From Varanus komodoensis (Eukaryota; Chordata; Lepidosauria; Squamata; Varanidae), in assembly GCF_004798865.1 (NCBI RefSeq), contig NW_025336482.1, positions 1,552,861 to 1,616,860 on the forward strand: a DNA stretch of 64,000 nt. Reading direction: 5' to 3'. Each line of letters starts with the position of its first letter. Positions within the stretch are counted from its first letter, which is position 1. The notes beneath the pieces are model-generated. The model was not told the DNA's origin. It saw nothing but the letters and a program-made list of their open reading frames with translations, and searched no databases. The position numbers and the translations under genes are program-made. Shown here piece by piece: positions 45,381 to 58,376 of the stretch.

Positions 45381-46897
45381 GGCAGCTCTTCAGTATTTTG
45401 AGTAACACTGAACCGAATGATGCTACACTGAACAGTGCGCCGAATCATAGAATGTTTTAATTTTCAGAATAATTTTATCGATTTGGTGGTTACTTCTGTC
45501 AGGGGATTTTTAGGACTGACAAAAACCCCTACTCTGTACCTTTACTCAATCAATTCATCCATCCAGCCAGCCATGTTTGTCTGCATGAAACTTTCAAAAA
45601 TCTGTATCAGTTATGATTAGATGGACCCACATCTTTCATGCTCCCGTGCAAAGTTTCGTCAGATGCACTGTTAGGAGCTTTTGGCCTAAAAGTGAGTGCA
45701 AATGACGCCTGCAGTCTGCACGCCCCTGAGCTCACCAAGTCCGCCTTGCAGAAATACCTCTGACAAAACAGTTGAAAAGTGTGCATAAAGAAACGTGAGC
45801 TTTGGAAAAATCCTGCAGAGATGCTCCAAACCATGGCAGAAGAATGCCTGGGTTTCAACTGATGCGCGCATTTGGGAAAAAAATACGTGAGGAGATACAG
45901 ACACATTTTCACGGGAAAAGAACCAAGGTCACTGTCTGAGATGGACCCAAGGTGGGACAAAAACCAGACTGAAATGTGGAGGAACTAGACAAAGCCAGGT
46001 TTTTATGCGTATGTGCATCTTCTAGGTGCTGGAAGAGAAGGTTCACTGGTGAATTTTGGGAGCAGGGCTTCCCGAGGAGTCTTTCCAGAGTTCTTGTGCC
46101 AACAACCTTCTTGGCTGCTTTGCTGTAACCAGTAATCCACTCTGCCTCCCTGGATAAGGTCCGAGAGTGGAAGGGATCCAGAGAAGGTAATCTCCAAGTA
46201 GCTAAGACTTCCACTCTCCAAATTCAGCGGCCACGGAGCCAGCCCCTTAGGAGAAGTGAAGTCCATGCACCTTCTCGAGACTGACCTTCCGCCGCTTGCT
46301 GGTTCAGGCCATCACATCCAAGCTTTGCCCAGGGAAGAGGTCCAAGCAACCCTTCCCCAAGCTCTGCCTAAATACCTGCAGGGAGGAGAGCCCCCCACTT
46401 CCCCTCCAATGTGAGTTTAATCATCTGAGAGCTCTGATTTTGTAGATTTGTTTGATGTCCAACCAAAATCAACCTTCCTGTACGTCATGGCCGTTATTTC
46501 GTGCCCAACTGTCGAGGGGGATAGGAAGCATAATGCACTGTAGTTCTGCAGAGCAAGATCCCTTTAAGGATTGGGAAAATGTCTTCCTTTCTCCTTCATT
46601 CTTCAGTTCCCAAGGACTAAACATACCCAGTTGTTTCCATCTTCCCTTGTAGGACTCCATTTCTACTGGATCATCTTTTGTTTGGCCAGCCTACCTTGCA
46701 CAGCATTCCCTAAAGACATGAGAAATTGCCTTCTTGCCTTACCTCAGCACTACGTTATTTGGAAGTAGACTGTCCCTGAATATGGAGGTTCTACTTTGCT
46801 ATTGTGCCCAGTTGGAGGGCAAGGGTGGCAACGTCACTGCATTTCCATATAATTTATCTGCATCCTTCTGAAAAGGTGGCATCCACCACTAGGCACA
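45381..46897. other. Unique sequence, no gene seen
   Basis: 45660-45920 has GCGCATTTG and AAAAAAATACGT words shared with 14150-14190. No exon recognised. Confidence 0.4.
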
Positions 46898-46985
46898 GGA
46901 TTCATAGAAACAAACAGGGAGTCAGAAGGGGCCTCCCGGGTCATCTAGTCTGACCCCGGCTCCAGCCAGCTGTGTTCATGACATG
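46898..46985 (-). mobile_element. CR1-type LINE 3' end, antisense
   Basis: GATTCATAGAAACAAACAGG, GAGTCAGAAGGGGCCTCCCG, GGTCATCTAGTCTGACCCCG is the reverse complement of the unit that forms the 80-bp array at 63.0-63.4 kb, here as a single copy. Confidence 0.8.
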
Positions 46986-49120
46986 CCTACCAAAGTGAGG
47001 CACAACCAGAAGAAAGCCATGCGGCACGATGCCCACCTATGAAGAAGCTGATCTTCTCCCAGCACAACCTACAGTTGCATTGACCTCTTTTGCAGCCGTA
47101 TCACCCGGCTGGCTCCTCGCCGACCGCTCTGAGGTCCCTTCCCCATGCACTGTCACCAAAACATGTGTTTGTGACCTTAAATCCACACAGTCGATTCCTC
47201 TCTCCAAAACAAAGAGCTTTGCATGAGCCCGAGCACAATCAAAATCTTCTTGAAATGTGTTTCCGTCTTCGCAAGTACCCTTTCTCAGCCCCCAGCTGCA
47301 GGCCATCGCTTCAGTGCCTTTCCCACCCCACTCGGGCAATGAGAAACCGAATCTTTGCATGCCAGAATTCTAACACACCCCACGCTTCCCCTGCCGTCAG
47401 TAATTTTGCCTCCCCCTCCAAGAGAAGGGGACACGTCCTACCCACTGAGTCTCTCCATCCCAACCCAGGAGTAACAGTAATTGCTATTCAGGCCAACAGC
47501 ACCCCAGGAAACGGCTGGGTAATTTTTTCTAGCTTCTTCCAGCAGTGAAGGTGTAATTACCATACCCTCAACAGCTCAGGCTAAATGCTTGTGAAAATGG
47601 AAATTAAAAAAAAAGGCAGACCAAAACCCCCCAAAACAAAACAAACAGGGTTATAATCTCTCTGCAGGTCAGACTTTGGCAACGGAAGGAGATTCTAATT
47701 GTTTTCGGGGACTGAGAGAGCCAGCAGGCTGCTGCAGAGTGGCTTGAATGATGGAACGAGCAACCGAGCGCCAGGGAGAGTCGGAAAGCCTTTCCTCACT
47801 CGGGGACCTGGGCGTAGGTACAAGTGTGCAAGTGAAACACACGTACACGCCACTGGCTAACCCGACCGCATCTGAAGGATGGTATCTGGCTCTGTGTGCC
47901 ACACTTTCCGGTTTGTAGGAGCCCAGGATGATGGAAAACAAGTCCCATCCCAGAGAGGCTGCACCTGAGCCTTGGCAAATTCTTGGGGGCCTAATTCACC
48001 CCCTTGCAGCCCCCACCCGCCCCTTCCCCACGACTCACCCACAGTCTCCAACCACTAGGCCTTGTGGCCTGCTTCGATGGCAGCTAAGTCAGCCAATACA
48101 TTAGAGAGGACCTTTCTGTGTGGCCTTCACTGAACTGTTTCATTCTTTGCTGCAATCAGGCTGTAGGGTTTTCAGAATGTTTTCTTACTGTTGCTTTAGG
48201 AACATTGGGTGATTTTATCTGCTTATTATTGTTATTATTATAACATTATAAAGGGATAAAAGAACTTCCGAGGAACAGTCCTATCTCCAGAGGAAACAGG
48301 GAAGGAACCAGGTATGTTTTGCTAGGGGAAAACAGAAAGCTGAACAGAGGGCCTTCAGAATCGCGGGGATTCTCAGATCCACCCCGTTCCCCATCCCTGT
48401 TTGTGCATCTGACGGACTCCACACGGCTGGGGAGCACATGCTGATCAAGCGGCGATCAAACATGACATTTGCTCCCCTCTCCGAAGCAGCATGTCTTTCC
48501 TCCGTGGAGTAGAAAGCGGGGCCACTTCAGTCTACTGATGAAACATGGGCGAATTCTAGAAAGTCCCGCAAAGCTGAACCGGCTGTTTTGAACAAGGAGT
48601 GCTCCCCTGTTCGGTCGGCAAAAAGGGAATACTCAAAACCTCCCTGAGATGATGATGGAGGGGGAGCGTGGTAGGAACCGAGGGCAGACCGCATGGGAGG
48701 CTGAGGAGCTGGAAAAGTGCAGGCCACGGAGGCAGTGAACTGGGCGCCTTCCTTCTCTTTCTTTCATAGCCAGTGAGGTTATCCACTAAGAAATTCAAGG
48801 CTTCGTGCTGTGATTTCCAAGGAGATTAGACTAATTCAAGCTCACCAATGCTGCTAGTCCTCATGGTCCACCATTCCCGGTCCCATTCGTGCCAAAGGGC
48901 AGTCCTTCCTGAACTGACACTCTTCTGAGGGGCTGGACAACCATTTCCTGTCACTGGCCCCAGTGCGCAGTGCCACTGGTGATGGGATCTGTAGTCAAGT
49001 ACATTAGAAGGGGGCATTTTGCTCTGCAAGGCCAACCTTGCGTGATCGCTGCTGCCAGGATTGCCCTGTTCCTTTAAGCTGCTCGGCCGGAGGCTGGGAG
49101 ATGCGGAGCAAGGTTGCACA
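46986..49120. other. Unique sequence, no gene seen
   Basis: 47515-47620 holds GGGTAATTTTTTCTAGC and GGTGTAATTACCATACC (TAATTA-bearing, possible regulatory). 48955-49005 resembles a dispersed reptile repeat (GATGGGATCTGTAGTC). No exon recognised. Confidence 0.4.
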
Positions 49121-50839
49121 CCGATGGCGTAACCTAATTATTAATAAGTAATGCCAAGCCCTTGCCAGACCCTGGCCACCGGAGAATCGCAAAGTGCTTT
49201 CTGAATATCGATCATCTGAATCGTGCAACCGCATCAGCACCCCTTCCACCGCCTCCGCCGCAACCGGGAGCTTAGGTCATCTCCGTCTCGCGCAGGAGGA
49301 AGGGAAGCCGATGGGGGTCTCAGGAAGGGTAGCGGGGAAGACGCTGCCGAGCGCCGTGTGTGAGGCCGCACCCAGAACAGTGAATCGCTCTCCAGGCCGC
49401 GAGCCCTTCGAAAGCAATAGCCGGGATACTGCAAGGCCACCTGCCTCTCCAGGCGGTGGCCCCCCCGCATCTCCCACCCAGCAGCTCCATTTATGTAGGA
49501 AAAGTGCAGGCTGTCTTGCTTTCGAAATGAAAGCGGACCTACGTCGAGGCGAGTCGATTCGGACTTTGGAGGCTGCTCCACTGTGCCGAGGGTCGCAACG
49601 CCCCAGCCTGCACCAACAGGCGCCCTGCAATTTTCTGGAACTCCAGGAGTGGACAGGTGCCACCCCTGCAAAATCCTGCAGTGCGATGGAGCTCTGGGCA
49701 AGATGCAAATCCCTTCCAGGCCGTCTCAGGCCAGTGCTGGGTGCCTGAAGCTTGAAGCAGGGGGGAGCAGGACCAGAGGCCGGTGAGTAGGGGACAGTGA
49801 TTATACGTAATAAGCAAAAGATAGATCCTGCGTGCATTCTTCCAACTTAAAAAAGGACACAGAGACATGACATGTGGATAGGAAAAGCCTTTTCAGCAGC
49901 GCTGACGGAAAATCTCGATGCACCACTACCAAAAAAAGCCGCATTTTCTTTATTTTACAGTAGCTTGGAGTTGCTTCCAGTGCTTTGTAACCCTCCTTTC
50001 TTTATCTCTCCAACTTCCCACAGCTACGCAACTATCCAGAACCAGGAGAGAATGAGCAAATTTTCTCCATGCCCGGAGACGTTGTTGTAAAGGATGGCGT
50101 ATAAATGTTTCAAATAAATATTTTTTTTCAGGCAGTGTTCTTGCAATTTGGGGTCATGGCAGTGGGACACAACTGAGATTTCCTGGACTGACTGGGGCTG
50201 GCCTACACTACAGGGAGGATGGAAGCTTGATGGGGACACAGATAAGGATTAGGTCCCTGTAGTGGAGGGCTTTTATGATCCCGACAGGCTGTGAAATTCC
50301 CCGAATGCGCAACACAATAAGAGTGATGGATGAGCGCCTCAAAGCGTCTTACCCGATTTGAATGCATAGGAACCCCTGCAGAACTGCTGTACCATGAAGG
50401 AGGAGGTAGCTATGGGGTGGGCAGAGAGAGGACGGGAGGAGAAATCTTCTCAAATTAGCACATTTCAAGTAGCACTCTGCTGGCTGGCACCTGTCCGGAA
50501 AGTGCCGTTGTCTCAGCAAGGTGCAGAGGGCATCCTCAAATCTGCACATTTGCGTAACTCCACCCCCTTGGAGGTGTGGCACACTTCTTAAAGGGATGAC
50601 CTCTGCAAGGCACCTGTTCCTACAGCACTGAGGTGCTTCGTAAAAGCAACCCTCTCCAGCTTCATCCATTTCTGCATCCTCCTCTGAGCTACATTGCCCG
50701 GGGTCTGCAAAACAAGACACCCATCTCCCCAGCTGGGTTGGGGTGGCACAGTTAAAATCCTTATGGGGTGCTCAGCGTGTCGCCATAATCATTCCAGGAA
50801 TGGAGGGAGAGGGGCCTTGCTTGGGGGCATCCCAAGTTT
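49121..50839. other. GC-rich unique sequence, no gene seen
   Basis: 49190-49770 is CpG-richer with long overlapping frames on both strands, none with a recognisable domain, and no ephrin exon 1. GGCGTATAAATGTTTCAAAT near 50096 looks like a LINE 3' end. Confidence 0.4.
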
Positions 50840-50955
50840 TAATTGTAATTGCAATTGTATCGTTTTATTTATTTGTTGATGTGAGCCATCCTGAGGTTAT
50901 GAAGCAATGGGGATGGCATATAAAAACGTTAAATAAATAAATAAATAAATAAAGG
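50840..50955 (+). mobile_element. LINE 3' end (L2/CR1 type)
   Basis: GTGAGCCATCCTGAGGTTAT, GGGGATGGCATATAAAAACG followed by an AAATA tail (50929-50954), the usual 3' end of L2-like elements. Confidence 0.65.
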
Positions 50956-53534
50956 CAGTGTGCCTCTGAGCATGTGCAGAGTGAACACAGGATGCTGGCT
51001 TACCCCACATCAGACTGCATGAGGCAAAAATGCAGGTGAAAGACCTGCCCGCCATCTGACAATCTAGAATGAGGTTAGATTCTGATCCTGGCATTTTCTT
51101 GTACATTTAAAAAAAAGTTTTAGAGATAAATATACACCTCTGCCTGTGCTCTCTGATTATAGGTATGTACATAGTTTTTATCATTTGTTTTTAAGGTTTT
51201 ATTTTGATTTCTGGAAACTTATCAAAGCACTTTAACTCTTGGCTGGCATAAACACAGGATAATCTAAATGAAATGTATAATATATCTCAATGTTTGAGAT
51301 GAACCAAACTTAAGATTGGATAAATTCTCAGAGTTCGAGACAAACCAAATGGAAGACTGGATAAATTCACAATGTTCAAAAGAAGCCACACTTAAGACTT
51401 GGAAAGTCCTCAAAATCTGGGAGAAAGGAGAAACTGAGATTGACCGTCGGCCTCCCTGGCTCCGGTTCTTGGCTTGTTTGGACTCCTGGCTCATTCTTTG
51501 CTTTCTGACTTCTGGCATCGTCTCCTGGCTCAGGCAACAGCTCTGCCTGGCTCGGCTTTCACACGCAAGAGAGGAGAATCAGGACCAAGTGATCATTGCC
51601 CAGGAGGGTCCTCTGGAATCAGGGCCGTTGCCTTGGAGCCCATGCGTCACCCACACGACTCTTGAGTAGAACTCATCCTGGATCCTTCGTTGCAGGTGCA
51701 CCTGGCACCCAGCTTTTCCTTTACCCAGAAGTTGAGAGATTGCATTGCTCAGGCATGTGTGAGAAGGAGCAAAATGTCTTTCCCAGAACTTTCTATTACT
51801 GTGTTTTCATTCAGTTATAATCTGCGGTTTTCACCTTTTTATTCGTTTGGGGGATGCCGTTATTTTTAGATTCGCTCTATGTGCCTATATTGGTGTTCTG
51901 TTGCGTTTTTCCACCTCTTCTCTAAACTGTTCTAAATATCTGAGTGGAAAGATGGGATTTGAAGTTCATCGTAAGTCAAACCCTCCAAAGAGGACGGGCA
52001 TCCTAGCAGGCGCAGGCTTCCCTTTCCGATGTCTTGGAGTGATGGAACACCCAGGGCATTCTGGGTAAATCAAACAGTGGCTATCCAGGATTGCGGTTGA
52101 GGCTACCTCCTCCATCTGCTGGGATGAACCAGAATTCAAAATGAGAGTTTCATATTTCTACCCATTTGCTTTGCAGTCCAGGACCCACCAAACTTCTTTG
52201 GTCCGAGGGCATGGCTGGAAATTCATGGGCCCTGTCCCAAAATGGCTGCCATATGGTTCGGCTTGTTCATTCTCAAAATGGCTGCTGAAAGACTCCAAGA
52301 ACAGGCACGGTGATGATGGTGATGCTAATGACAGATTGAACAATCTCATTCATCCATTCTCAAATTCACACCCAACCCAGATCCCTGGTCTCCAGAACCT
52401 TTGCACCCGTTGGCTTTTGAACCCGTGCACCCCTTTCGAAACAGGTACGCCGCTGCAGTTTCCTGCTTCTCAGTCACACGTCCTTCCCATTACTGGCTGA
52501 GTCGCCAGCCCCCACCCCAGCTCCGTTTTGCATGACAACAGTATGCGATTTATTGGGGTGAAATTGCTCGGAATAACATATTAGAACTAATGAGAGCTTT
52601 GCGGGGACGGTGGCCGACCACCACCTCCCTCCCCCGGCCCGATGGCTCACGGCCCCCCTCCTTTGTATGCTGGCGTTGCGATCAAGTCGGGGTAAGAAAT
52701 CACCTCCCCTGCAGAGATGTCTTGTGAGCATTTCCCAACTTCCAAAGTTTGCATGTTCCGTTTTCCTCCTGCATGACAAAACATCTGAGAACATTTCCTA
52801 TTACACCCGCGATCTCTCGGGATGGCGCGTTCAAAACCTACTCTCCCATGTTCTTCTTCCTCGGTTTGTTTTTTAATACCCTGAGAAAATAAATATCCCA
52901 ACTAGATCCAATTGTTTGAAATACTTTATAAAAGGGCCCGCGACGGCTGTGCAGGTTTGCATTCATTTCGCCAGGCTTGAGGGAAAAGCTTGTCTTTTGT
53001 CAGAATACTGGTTTCCACGCAGTATCACTGTCACCTAACGGAGGACCCAGGGGGCTCTTGGCTCGCTACTTCCAGGGAACCATACGCTTGTGAGAAGTCC
53101 CAAACTAGGGTTGTTCCAAAAACCGGATTAGTGACCCTTTTGACCACATCGGAAATGCTCTGGGCCAAGACAGACGGGTACTAACACTTTTGCTAAGTCA
53201 GCACCGTAACTGCAAATAAAGAGCTACATATTTTAGGGCCAGATTCTCTCTAGGCACACCTTTCCCTGTATCAGCCTCCTAGCCAGAATTTTTGGGGGAT
53301 GTCAGATCCTACCAAAGCACAGCTGGCTACAGAATGTAGAGGGGCCTTTTTCACAGTGGCACCCCGCCTGTGGAATTATTAGGTCCCCTTTAAGTACATT
53401 AGGCTCCAGTGCTATTGTGTTGTTTAGTTATTCACTGAAAATGTTTGTTTGTTTGCCTCCAACCAAGGCTTCTCTTTTTCCCTACTCCTCTCATTCCCTA
53501 CTCCTCATTTCCCTACTCCTCTCCTACTCCTTTC
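50956..53534. other. Unique sequence, no gene seen
   Basis: 52530-52900 is repeat-free and of mixed composition, possibly conserved. 53335-53385 (GGGGCCTTTTTCACAGTGGC, ACCCCGCCTGTGGAATT) is a short LINE C-terminal remnant. CTACTCCT-type short repeats lie at 53480-53530. Confidence 0.4.
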
Positions 53535-53665
53535 CTTTTGTCCTCACAACAACTCTGTGGGGTAGGTCAGGCTGAGTCTGCAACTGACCCCAAGTCACCC
53601 AGTGAGTGATTTGATCCTGGATCTCCCAAGTCCCACAACAGCATCCAAGCCACTGACCACCCCTT
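53535..53665 (-). mobile_element. MIR-like SINE, antisense
   Basis: TTGTCCTCACAACAACTCTG, GGGTAGGTCAGGCTGAG, AAGTCACCCAGTGAG and GATCCTGGATCTCCCAAGTC in antisense MIR order. Confidence 0.7.
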
Positions 53666-53794
53666 GGCAAAAATCCTACAGATATATGGTACTTTCTTAT
53701 ACTGATTCTTGGTTGGGCTAGCTTAACATTCTCTACTGTTTAACTCTCCAAAATTTCATGGGTACAAAGATGGGAATCGGTCCACAGGAGTAGT

Positions 53795-53880
53795 ATGGTG
53801 TAGTGGTTAAAGCAAGAGATTAAGACTGGAGAAGCCCCAGTTCAAATCTGCCCTGAGACACCTTCAAGTTAAGTCAGGAA
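53795..53880 (+). mobile_element. tRNA-derived SINE head fragment
   Basis: GTATGGTGTAGTGGTTAAAG and CAGTTCAAATCTGCCCTGAG match a tRNA-type A-box and B-box region; the body is missing or diverged. Confidence 0.6.
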
Positions 53881-54798
53881 CAGGAACTAGGAACCAGATC
53901 CAGAAAAACTCTGGCAAGCATTCAGGAAAAACTGGAGATTTTTCCACGACAGGAGGGAGCCATCCACGGAGAATCGAAGAAAAGGATTTGGAGTGGACAA
54001 GTTCCATGATGTTTAATGCAGAATCATGTTGGTGGCATTGAAATACATCCTGTTGATCACCTCAGGTTAGTTATATGCTACCAATATTCGGAGGGAAGAA
54101 GAGACAGAGAGAGAATTTGGGGGCTCAGAACAGAACAATAGCTGTAAACTGGATGCCACTGTTTTTCTTAGCATGTTTATAGATGGTTCGTGGCAGTTTC
54201 AAATGGGTTTGGGGTCAGAGACTGGCAGAAAAACTGTCTACTAAATGCATTATAGCATCTTCTCTCTTTTTTTAAGCAAAAGGAAGCATTTACCTTGTTC
54301 TGAGTTCTTTTGGCAGCTAGCCCAAAGGCAAAATAAAATAAAATAAAATAACCCAATTAGAAAAGAAGAGGAAAAACGAAGTCTAGTTTAAATGACAGCC
54401 CTAATTTAGAAAGCATTTTAAGATTCAAGGAAGCATGCGATGCCTTTAACAAACAAAAGAGCGTTGCTCGGTGTTCGGCAGAAAAGCTGTGTTTAGTATG
54501 TCTCTCGTTTAAACAACAACAACCTGTGCGAAACAGAACGGCTCGAGATGAAAACTGCTTTAAAAAATACAACCCCATGGAGTCTACCAGCATCAGCCGC
54601 GGTGCTCCAATGATGCACCTCGGAAGGAAAGGTCATGTCCACGTGCATTTTTTCCAACACACCTCACTGAGGTATGGCCAACTGAGGCATTCTTGGAAAG
54701 ATGCTTCCCCGTGGATTCTGCAGAGGACACATTGGCACACTCGCCGCTCCGGCCCAGTACCAGTGTTCTCATAATGCCTTTTGACAATCCCTCCCTTG
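53881..54798. other. Unique sequence, no gene seen
   Basis: A short AAAAT repeat lies at 54331-54350. No exon recognised. Confidence 0.4.
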
Positions 54799-54811
54799 CG
54801 GAGGTATGTTA
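54799..54811. repeat. Target-site duplication, left copy (L2)
   Basis: CGGAGGTATGTTA, identical to 55270-55282. Confidence 0.88.
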
Positions 54812-55269
54812 TTATTATTATTATTATAACATTTCTATGCCGCCCCTTGCCGAAACCTCGGGGCAGCTTACAACATGATAAAATACATTGAAATACAATA
54901 GTACATAATAAATTACCATTAAATATAAAAATACAAAAAATACATTGATTTACAAATACAAAATTAAAATTATCAGTATAAAATAAAAATATAGGATGAG
55001 AAAGAGAAGGAAGAAGAAGTTGCCCAGGCCAGATCATATGTTTTAACAATTGAAATGATGTTTAAATAAAAAGGTCTTTACCTGGCGCCGAAAAACCAGT
55101 AACGACGGTGCCAGGCGGACCTCTTTGGGGAGTGAATTCCATAGGTTGGGCGCCACCGCAGAGAAAGCCCTCCTCCGGGTACTTACTCTCCTAATTTCTT
55201 TCATGGAGGGTTCCCGGAGAAGGGACTCTCCCGCAGATCTCAAGGGGCGGTCGGGCATATACGGACGTA
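54812..55269 (-). mobile_element. L2-clade LINE with 13-bp target duplication, antisense
   Basis: The minus strand encodes the L2 C-terminus (55258-55043: RRVSTRRRAFSAVAPNLWNS, LPKEVRLAPSLLVFRRQVKT, FLFKHHF) and an untranslated tail ending in a TTATTA-type repeat at 54812-54827. CGGAGGTATGTTA occurs on both sides (54799-54811 and 55270-55282). The copy is 5'-truncated but has an unbroken C-terminal frame and perfect target repeats, so it is relatively young. Confidence 0.92.
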
Positions 55270-55282
55270 CGGAGGTATGTTA
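55270..55282. repeat. Target-site duplication, right copy (L2)
   Basis: CGGAGGTATGTTA, identical to 54799-54811. Confidence 0.88.
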
Positions 55283-55429
55283 CACGCACACAGAACTGGC
55301 AGTGATGTTATATGTCCTCATAACAACAACAACAACAACTCGCTGCCAACTGCCTGAACAGCTTTGGATACGGGGTGGAGTAGAAATGAAGTAAATAACC
55401 AAATAAATAAAGAACAGACTCCTGAAGTA

Positions 55430-55550
55430 GCTTATGCAAGGAGTCAGTGACTAGCCAAAGTTATCCAGCAAGCTTTGCAGCTAAGCCAGGATTCGAATCC
55501 GGATCATCCAAGTCCCAATCCTGCACTCTGACCACCGCACCAAGCCGGTG
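55430..55550 (-). mobile_element. MIR-like SINE, antisense
   Basis: AGCCAGGATTCGAATCCGGA (B-box complement), CAAGTCCCAATCCTGCACTC, TGACCACCGCACCAAGCCGG: the head of an antisense MIR/CORE-type SINE with a diverged body (AAAGTTATCCAGCAAGC). Confidence 0.72.
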
Positions 55551-55641
55551 CTCGGTGCACTCCCTGATGTTTTGCAGATAAAAGTACAAAATACAAATTT
55601 TATATTTATTAATAGTATCTTATTTATAGGATAGGTGGCCT

Positions 55642-56040
55642 CAGTGCTTTTTTTGTCATAGAACGCACCGGAATGGAGTTCCGGCACCTTTTTTCGACAG
55701 ATTTTCCCAGTGTAAAAAGTAACTTTTGAAAATTTGATGTTTGGTCCACATGGATTCAAATCGCCCTGTCGAGCATAGCAGGTTGGCGGCATTAAAATGG
55801 TGCATGCGGGCTGCTTGTGTGTCGAGTCCGATGCGTGCGCACTTTGTCCGCGCTGGTTGTGATGGCGCTGCTCGGCTTGTGATTGTTGTGTGGTCGTGCG
55901 CTGAGTGCTTACTTTGGGTGGTGACCGTTATGTTTCGTTACACAACTGACGTGTGTGGGTGTGTGTACTGTGATGGACTACGTGTGAAAGGTTAATAATT
56001 TCATGAGTTCCGGCACCATTTTTCTTACAAAAAAAACCTG
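55642..56040. mobile_element. Non-autonomous hAT transposon, both ends present
   Basis: The left end CAGTGCTTTTTTTGTC and right end (complement) CAGGTTTTTTTTGTAAG form terminal inverted repeats that continue into the complementary CCGGCACC and GGTGCCGGAAC stretches. The 399-bp unit is flanked by identical 8-bp sequences GGTGGCCT at 55634-55641 and 56041-56048, the target length typical of hAT elements. The middle is rich in TG and CG words and has an 84-codon frame (55741-55995) without recognisable transposase, so mobility would have depended on an enzyme from elsewhere. Confidence 0.9.
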
Positions 56041-56048
56041 GGTGGCCT

Positions 56049-58376
56049 TAAAAAATTGCAAATAAATAAGCATTCTAAAAGCTAGGGATCTGTGAGGTAT
56101 CTGGTTTAGGAGTGGGAATATGCTAGCTCAACACCCTGGGCTCCAGCTCACCTCCTCTCTTGCCTAAGCCCCCAGTCACGCTGATCATTCTCATGAGATT
56201 TCGGCAGCAATATTCTGTTCCTACACGTGTGACTTGGCCTACCTTGTACACAAGAATCACACGCTTTGTGTGTGAGCCCTTTGCGCAAAGAACGGCACGC
56301 TCTGCATTCTTTGCGCAAGGAAGTCGCCAGAAGAATTCAGTGCATTCGGTTCAGATCCAAAGAAACACTGAACTGAATGGGTCACTGCTTTATGGGGTGC
56401 TGCCATTTTCCCAGATGCCATTTGGGGCATTCTGGGAAAATAACATGGCAGCTGCCCAATGCAGTCAGCTCTGTCACCACTCTGTGTGTGTGTCACGAAG
56501 AGATTTTGAGAGTGCGAGAAAAACTGAAAAGCAAAAGAGGAAAGAGAAAGCAAAAGTCAGACAGAGGGATCTCCTCACTCTCTCTATAACCCCATGCACC
56601 CCCTTCTCTCTCTCTCTCTCTCCCTCCCTCCACCCTCTTTCCATCTCCAAGGAGAAGACAGGCCGGGAAACCAGACTCGTCCCAGATCAAGGAGGGCTCC
56701 TCATTGTACATGGGACAGATCCTCGGCTGAAAAAGGGCTCACCAGTTCCATGCTACTTTCCCCCGTTAATCCCTTTGCCTGCTGGCAAGAAGGAATCCTA
56801 CAAGGGATGCCATGCAGCCCCATATTTAAGCCACTTGCTTGCTCGCTCTCTTCCACACCCTCCCTGACACCTTGCTTCTTATGCCTCATTTCTTTTCTGC
56901 CGTGAAGCTAAACTCCATTGTTTGGGTGGGATGTTAATAAGCCTAGGGTTTTTTTTTTAATGTAAAAACCTAGTAACTGACCCGAGTCCTGTACTGTGCA
57001 CTGAAGTCTACAAAATAAATCTTTCAATTAGCCATGTATTGACTGAAGCGGCTTCGGAACGGATTTCTCTAAGTTGGAAAATGCTTGGCAATCTCTTTTA
57101 GATTTCCTTTGTTAAAGTCAGTTTATTTATCGAAACTGATTTTTTAATGGTTCTGGAATGTTACGAGAGAGTGAAAGAGAAAGCGCAAGAGAGAGAGAGA
57201 ACGAAAGAGGAGATTTGAGAGGATCAAAATGATCCCTAAATTCCCATAAATATTCAAGAAGGAAAGAGGAACGAAAATCCAAAAAAAAAAAAAAAAAAAG
57301 ACTCCAATGAACCCTTCATTAGATGCTTTCTTCTACCCTTGGAAAGGAGATGAGGGGAGACACCTATTACCCGCTAACTCATGGCAAGGGTGGGCCAGGC
57401 AGCGCCAAAGCCAGCCAGAGATCCTCTGGGATTAAATGACCTGGCCTCCTATTCCAATCAATCAGCCATTATAATTATAATCCACAAAAGGTCTGTAAAT
57501 GCAGGTGGGGCCTTTAGGGAGTCCTGGGAGGCTGGATTTAACTCCACCCTTCTCCTACTTGCTAACTTGCACCAGGTTGCCCAATTTACATAGGTGGAAT
57601 ATTGATCCACGAAAGTGAGCTCAAGTGCGGAGGGCGGAAGGGACAGAATGCCTGTTTTTCACCTTTGGTCACAACCAGCTTTCCCGATGTCGACATCTGG
57701 CAACAGTGATACTCAAACTGCCTCCCTGGTTTGCCACTTGGTGGGCATGAGCCTCACTTACCTGCTGAACACAATGGGGCTTACTCTGAGTAGACCTGCC
57801 CGTGCAGGAAGGCAAGACAGGCCCGTGCTTTCATCCAGGGCACGGCACATCTTGTGCTCACCGTTATAGGAGTCCTGGGGTGGGCGCATCGCTTGATCAT
57901 ACAGGCCCTTCCCTTAAATCCACGGAAGGAGATGCAAATACCCTTTAAGGGCCAAAGACACTCTGCAGCTTACAAGCTCCGCAACAGCAGTCCTCGGATG
58001 AAACCAGACTGCGTGAAAAGGCAGGGAAGAAACCCCAAGGTGGAACGGAGGGGGCTCTGCTGTTATTTTTCCCCCGCCTGGCAAGGTTCTCTTTGTTTCA
58101 CCACAGTGCTTGTAAATGCTTTTGAATCCCCCACTGAAATGCTATTTTCTAACTGCTGGCAACAACAGACCACAGTGTATTAGTCCTTCACCTAGCAGCG
58201 CTGGAGCAGGGGGTGGAGAGAAAGACCAGGGAACAGACAGGAATAAACACTCCCCCCCCCACCCCCAATAGCGGAAGGACGTTTTAAAGCCAGGTCCAAA
58301 CCTGTTTGAGTCATAAAAGCACCAATGTGCATTGCTTCTGAGTTTCCTTCATTTATTTGGACATGAATAAACTGTT
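56049..58376. other. Unique sequence, no gene seen
   Basis: An inverted repeat TTTTCCCAGATGCC/GGGGCATTCTGGGAAAA lies at 56406-56440, a C/T tract at 56578-56640, a GA-rich tract at 57165-57210 and a run of 19 A at 57281-57299. AATGGGGCTTACTCTGAGTA at 57773 is a fragment of a dispersed reptile repeat. Confidence 0.4.

Noticed and set aside
49194-49748. 184-codon frame in CpG-richer DNA, considered as EFNA2 exon 1 or a new gene
   Set aside because: No signal peptide, no YAVYWN-type ephrin start on the minus strand, no domain, and equally long frames on both strands as expected from GC-rich sequence.
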